DNA from: a candidate division WWE3 bacterium
GTDB taxonomy: Bacteria > Patescibacteriota > WWE3 > UBA101185 > UBA10185
NCBI GenBank assembly: GCA_012798315.1
Contig: JAAZNL010000050.1
Span: forward strand, 1 to 32,795
DNA length: 32,795 nucleotides
Direction: 5' to 3'
Positions 28,645-32,795 of this stretch are shown piece by piece. The notes below the pieces were generated by a model that worked only from the letters and a program-made list of their open reading frames with translations, did not search any database and was not told the origin of the DNA. Position numbers and translations under genes: made by a program. Within the stretch, counting starts at the first letter, position 1; each line of letters opens with the position of its first letter.

Positions 28645-31323
28645 ATGACTAATAGTTTCTTTAAACCGAAACGTGTGAGCAAATCAAGAGGTAGCGCGTT
28701 CAAAGGGTTTACCAAAACAATAAAAAACGCAGTAAATATGAAAAATCCTGTAATGATAACTGACTCCAGGAAATTGCAGATTTTAACGTATGCAGCCACC
28801 TTTGTATTAATTGGCTTGGTCGCCGGTGTCCTAATTTTAGTTTTGGTGTTGGCATTTTTTTCGAGATCTTTACCAGACCCGAACCGTTTGCTGGAACGTA
28901 ATTTCGAGCTTTCCACAAGATTTTATGATCGCAACGGTAAGCTTTTATATGAACTATTCGGAGAAAAAAACAGAACTTTGGTCACTCTGGACAAGATTTC
29001 ACCTAATGTTGTTCACGCTACCCTTTCTACGGAGGATGCCGATTTTTATTTTCACCACGGCTATTCGCTTAGAGGAATGTTGCGCGCGGTTAAAAATATA
29101 GCCGGCGGTGAAAGCTTACAAAGCGGTTCAACTCTGACACAACAAGTTATTAAAAATACGCTACTTTCTCAAGAACAAACAATGACACGTAAAATAAAAG
29201 AATTAATTTTGTCTCTTCAGCTTGAAAACAAATACTCTAAGGAACAAATATTACAAATGTATTTGAATGAAAGCCCTTATGGCGGTCAAAACTATGGCAT
29301 ATACAGCGCCGCTAAAGCATACTTCAATAAAGAACCGAGTGACCTCTCAATTGCCGAATCAGCTTATCTTGCAGGATTACCACAAAGACCAAGTTATTAT
29401 TCTCAATACGGCCCTACTCCTGAGGCAGGTATCGCCCGAAAAAATTATGTTTTATACCTTATGAATGAACGGGGCTGGGTTGAGGCCGATGGAAAACGTC
29501 ATTATTTAAATGATGAGGAATATGAAAAAGCTAAGAACGAAGAGCTTAAGTTTGATGTAGCCAAAGTACCTTTTGCCGCTCCGCACTTTGTGTTTTACGT
29601 AAAACAATTACTTGTTGATATGTTTGGCGAAGAATTAGTCGAGCAAGGTGGTTTGGCTGTTACAACTTCACTGGACTTAGACGTTCAGAATATGGCTCAA
29701 ACGATAGTTCAGGAAGAAGTTGATAAATCCCAAGGCATGAATGTTTGGAACGGCTCTATGGTCGTTCTTGACCCAAAAAGCGGTCAAATACTAGCCATGG
29801 TCGGTTCAAAAGGCTACAACCTAGATCCACTTCCCGAGAATTGTGTTTCGGGCAGCACCGGCGAAAATGGTTGTAAGTTTGATCCATACGTTAATGTATC
29901 GTTGTCCGAAAGACAGCCGGGTTCCGCAATAAAACCCATTACTTATGCCACAATGCTTTCGCAGGGTTACAGTGTGGCATTTCCATTTTTAGATGTTCCA
30001 TCCAGGTTTGAAGGTTCCGCCCCTGATAAACCATATATTCCTGAGAATTACGATGGGATTTTTAGAGGGGTAGTAAGTCTTCGCAGATCATTAGGCAACT
30101 CTCTTAACATTCCGGCGGTTAAGGCATTAAAAATCGCGGGTCTAAATAATATGATAGACATGGCAGAAAAAATGGGTATTTCCACGTTTGGAGATCGTTC
30201 CAGGTATGGACTTGCCCTTACACTTGGCGGTGGTGAGACTAAGCTTTTGGAACTTACTGGCGCGTACAGTGTTTTTGCGTCAGGCGGTAATTTTAGACGG
30301 CCTACCCCGCTAATAGAAGTAAAGGATGCTAATGGTAAAATCCTGCATAAATGGCAGGATACGGGAGGAACGCAAGTATTAGATCCTTCAGTTGCATTTT
30401 TAATTTCCGATATTCTATCCGATGATGGCGCCCGTAGTTCCGCATTTGGGCCCGGAAGTTTGTTAAATATCCCTGGACGGCAGGTAGCTGTAAAAACAGG
30501 TACAACCGATGATAAACGTGATAACTACGCCATGGGATTTACACCATCGGTGGTAGCAGGAGTTTGGGTTGGCAATAGTAATAACGAAAAAATGAATCCG
30601 AACGTTGCATCCGGTATAACAGGGGCCACCCCTATTTACAACCGCTTTATGAAGGAATATTTGGCCGATAAACCGGTAGAAAAATTTGAAGCCCCTAAAG
30701 ATGTTAAAAAAGTCGAAATTGATGAATTTACAGGTATGTTACCGAATGGCGAAGATGGAAGACGCTCTGAATGGTTTCAGGAAAGTACTGTGCCCACTGC
30801 GAAAAGTGATTGGTATCAACGTATTGAAGTCTGCAAACTTGACGGTCGTATAGCAAACGAAGGTTGCGTAGAAGCGGACGAGACTGAACAAAAGACTTTC
30901 GTTAAAATACAGGCGGAACTGCCGGAATGGCAATCATCTGTAGATTGGTGGGTAAAAGAACATTACAAAGAATCAAAGTATTTTCCGCCTCAAATGAAAT
31001 CCCGTTTGGAGTTTGACGGCGATGAAGTTACAAACAAAAATGATGTGTTTGTAGCCATTACCGATCCTCTGGATAAATCTTCGGTATATTTGGATTTTAG
31101 ACTGAATGTTGAGGTTTCTTCGTATTATGACGTTGATGGAATAAATATATACATGGATGGTGATAAAGTGGCTGATGATGATAATGAACCATTCGGATAT
31201 AGTTTTAGTTTACCCGCTTCAAAAATAGGAGAACATACTATTGAAGTTACCGCTAAGAATAAAAAGGACGATAAGGGTTCGGACGAAATAAAAGTTGAAG
31301 TCAGGGGTTACGCAAAAGAATAA
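28645..31323 (+). CDS. Class A penicillin-binding protein (PBP1A-type transglycosylase/transpeptidase)
   Basis: A bifunctional cell-wall synthase of 892 aa. A basic cytoplasmic lead and a membrane span (~44-73) come first. The GT51 transglycosylase has catalytic Glu in 'STEDADFYFHHG' (~130), then 'GGSTLTQQ'-type 'SGSTLTQQVIKN' and 'KIKELILSLQLE'. The transpeptidase domain has SxxK in 'QPGSAIKP' (~428), SxN in 'SLGNSLN' and KTG in 'AVKTGTTDDKRDN' (~617). A C-terminal Ig-like extension (~800-890, 'GEHTIEVTAKNKKDDKG') follows. The start was moved from 28624 to ATG 28645 because the former lies in the -10 box. It ends 9 nt from the convergent pheT. Confidence 0.95.
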   Translation: MTNSFFKPKRVSKSRGSAFKGFTKTIKNAVNMKNPVMITDSRKLQILTYAATFVLIGLVAGVLILVLVLAFFSRSLPDPNRLLERNFELSTRFYDRNGKLLYELFGEKNRTLVTLDKISPNVVHATLSTEDADFYFHHGYSLRGMLRAVKNIAGGESLQSGSTLTQQVIKNTLLSQEQTMTRKIKELILSLQLENKYSKEQILQMYLNESPYGGQNYGIYSAAKAYFNKEPSDLSIAESAYLAGLPQRPSYYSQYGPTPEAGIARKNYVLYLMNERGWVEADGKRHYLNDEEYEKAKNEELKFDVAKVPFAAPHFVFYVKQLLVDMFGEELVEQGGLAVTTSLDLDVQNMAQTIVQEEVDKSQGMNVWNGSMVVLDPKSGQILAMVGSKGYNLDPLPENCVSGSTGENGCKFDPYVNVSLSERQPGSAIKPITYATMLSQGYSVAFPFLDVPSRFEGSAPDKPYIPENYDGIFRGVVSLRRSLGNSLNIPAVKALKIAGLNNMIDMAEKMGISTFGDRSRYGLALTLGGGETKLLELTGAYSVFASGGNFRRPTPLIEVKDANGKILHKWQDTGGTQVLDPSVAFLISDILSDDGARSSAFGPGSLLNIPGRQVAVKTGTTDDKRDNYAMGFTPSVVAGVWVGNSNNEKMNPNVASGITGATPIYNRFMKEYLADKPVEKFEAPKDVKKVEIDEFTGMLPNGEDGRRSEWFQESTVPTAKSDWYQRIEVCKLDGRIANEGCVEADETEQKTFVKIQAELPEWQSSVDWWVKEHYKESKYFPPQMKSRLEFDGDEVTNKNDVFVAITDPLDKSSVYLDFRLNVEVSSYYDVDGINIYMDGDKVADDDNEPFGYSFSLPASKIGEHTIEVTAKNKKDDKGSDEIKVEVRGYAKE

Positions 31324-31332
31324 GCAGGTTTA

Positions 31333-32795
31333 CTAACTTCTCATCTCTAAATCAGGAAACGTTTTAAGTTTTTCAATGAGTTTTTGTTTTACAGGACCAA
31401 AACTATTTTCATTGTAATATATTCTGAATATCACGTTTTTCTTTTGGTCGGATAATTTTTCAGTATTTACATCCAGTTCAGTTATTGCCGAGTCAAAATA
31501 ATATACTGTGTTATACAATTCCCCCACTGTTTGGGTTACGGGGATTACAACCGATACGTCTTCGTAAAGCGTGTTTGGATTTTGTGTTGCGGCACGGCTA
31601 CTTGTTGAAGCAATTTTCATAAGGTTTTCCGTGAGTAACCTAAATCCGTTGTGTGTAATAAAACCTAAGTTTTTATAACCTGCGCTTATTTCCAAACCTT
31701 TGTCGGTTTTGGCTACACTGTAATTATTTATGCCTAACTCTTTAAGTAATCCTCTTAATAGTTTTTTGGTCTGATCTGCTGTGTCTTTGAGAGATTCAAA
31801 CTGAACTATTGCCTGAATTTCTCGTTGTTCTAGAAAGTTATGTTTAAAATATGTCTTACCGATTTCAAAAATTTTAATTTCTTTTATTTTGTTTTTCTGG
31901 TAAACGTCTATTACCTGATTTAGCGTATCTGCAATGTTAATGCGTAAAGCGTTTTTTTCCTCGGATTGCGAATTTTCCAGAATTATCTGATCTTCATTTT
32001 TCGGATCAAAATTTAATAAGGGATCGGTAATATGCTCATGAGCACCAAGACTTACCAGGATGTGTCGGATTTTTTCTTCAAATTTATATATTTCCGGCGT
32101 AATCTCTGGGGGCGGTGTTGTGTCCATCATAGCCGATGGGATATTTATGTAGTTATTGATTCTAAGAATATCGGCTACAATGTCGTCTTCAACTTCTATA
32201 TCAGTTCTAAAATACGGAATTTTCACTTCAATAAAATTTTCATCCTCGTTTAAAACCACATAACCCAAACGTACCAAAATTTCCTTTACGGCATCTTTTA
32301 CAAAGTGCATACCACTAAGTTTTTCGAGTCTTTCCATTCGTAAAATATACTTTTTGTGTGTTTGAGGATTTGGATACCAATCTATGTTGGAGTAATAAAT
32401 TCCGCCGGCTAAATCCAAAATTAACTTAGTTGCGCGGTGAATGGCCAGCTCGGTAAGGTCGGGATGCAAAAATTTGTCATAGCGTAAAACCGTTTCATTT
32501 TGAATTTTTAATCTTCTGGATGCTTTACGTATTGCAACTTGATTGTAATTTCCTGCATCCAAAACTATATCAGTAGTTGTTTTTTCGATTCCTGTTGATT
32601 GTCCTCCGACAATTCCCCCTAACACAGTGGGAACATCGTTCTGGGTTAAAACAAAATTTCCATCATCGAGTTCTACGTTTTCGCCCAAAAGAGTAACCAT
32701 TTTCTCACCTTTTCGTGCTTTCCGTATTACAATTTCCTGTTTCTTTAATTTTGATAGATCTTGGGCGTGCATGGGTTGACCGGTTTCAACCATAA
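31333..32795 (-). CDS. pheT: Phenylalanyl-tRNA synthetase beta subunit (5' truncated by window edge)
   Basis: The visible 486 residues are the C-terminal part of PheT. They begin in the B3/B4 region with 'ETGQPMHAQDLSKL', the family's 'GQPLHAFD' motif. B5 follows ('VKDAVKEILVRLGYVV', 'PYFRTDIEVEDDIVADILRI'), then the core B6-B7 catalytic-like module ('IKIFEIGKTYF'). A C-terminal FDX-ACB anticodon-binding-like domain ends 'TFPDLEMRS'. The first Met in the track (32793) is internal; the gene continues beyond the window. PheT pairs with PheS, whose gene is not seen. Confidence 0.93.
   Translation of the reverse strand, partial: MVETGQPMHAQDLSKLKKQEIVIRKARKGEKMVTLLGENVELDDGNFVLTQNDVPTVLGGIVGGQSTGIEKTTTDIVLDAGNYNQVAIRKASRRLKIQNETVLRYDKFLHPDLTELAIHRATKLILDLAGGIYYSNIDWYPNPQTHKKYILRMERLEKLSGMHFVKDAVKEILVRLGYVVLNEDENFIEVKIPYFRTDIEVEDDIVADILRINNYINIPSAMMDTTPPPEITPEIYKFEEKIRHILVSLGAHEHITDPLLNFDPKNEDQIILENSQSEEKNALRINIADTLNQVIDVYQKNKIKEIKIFEIGKTYFKHNFLEQREIQAIVQFESLKDTADQTKKLLRGLLKELGINNYSVAKTDKGLEISAGYKNLGFITHNGFRLLTENLMKIASTSSRAATQNPNTLYEDVSVVIPVTQTVGELYNTVYYFDSAITELDVNTEKLSDQKKNVIFRIYYNENSFGPVKQKLIEKLKTFPDLEMRS

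Overview
The window reads as a compact, gene-dense chromosome segment of a Candidate Phyla Radiation (Patescibacteria) bacterium. The pointers are AT-rich DNA with almost no intergenic space, small class III prepilins with the C-terminal 'FELN..LE...DP.LYE.G' pattern, a type IV pilus set without secretin genes, an acyl-carrier-like protein with no fatty-acid genes beside it, and a short zinc-free L32. A Katanobacteria/Microgenomates-like lineage is my guess and cannot be settled from this sequence. UGA is an ordinary stop here (pilT, nusB, recG and the 8760 gene all end in it), so this is not the UGA=Gly code of Gracilibacteria/SR1.

Region 1 (1-3353) is the core pilus motor: the 3' part of pilT, pilC, a strongly translated pilin with its own hairpin, and the prepilin peptidase pilD. 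pilD is interrupted by one in-frame TGA at an otherwise conserved glycine. Region 2 (3346-8677) is a signalling and accessory patch: a cytosolic PAS histidine kinase, an EamA-type transporter, a freestanding 8-TM sensor-like protein with an 83-aa partner, a SAM methyltransferase, a DUF2156 acyltransferase-like protein and a single-domain response regulator. Region 3 (8687-9537) is a monocistronic, GC-richer gene for a membrane-anchored protein with a Pro/Thr linker. It has its own promoter and terminator and looks acquired.

Region 4 (9561-21656) is the second pilus locus. A TM protein, a 1233-aa secreted multidomain protein (possible PilY1-like tip adhesin) and a PilX-like protein form an overlapping operon. 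Then comes a second highly expressed pilin with a TTGACA promoter and a structured (pseudoknot-capable) leader, two further pilins, a FimT/PilV/PilW/PilX-like minor pilin operon, and pilM-pilN-pilO. There is no pilP or pilQ, which fits a cell without a classical outer membrane. The genes together could supply motor, platform, alignment complex, peptidase, fibre subunits and tip, with the kinase and regulator as possible controllers.

Region 5 (21646-32795) is mostly housekeeping on the minus strand: rpmF-nusB-acpP-rnc-rpsP-khpA-trmD, then tyrS, a 45-aa membrane protein, recG and rsmD. It ends with a plus-strand class A penicillin-binding protein convergent with the partial pheT.

Many transcription units have a -10 hexamer only 6-13 nt before the start codon, so leaderless or near-leaderless mRNAs seem common. 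I found no tRNA, rRNA, CRISPR array, insertion sequence or origin. The only non-coding stretches above 100 nt is the pilin leader at 14834-14982.
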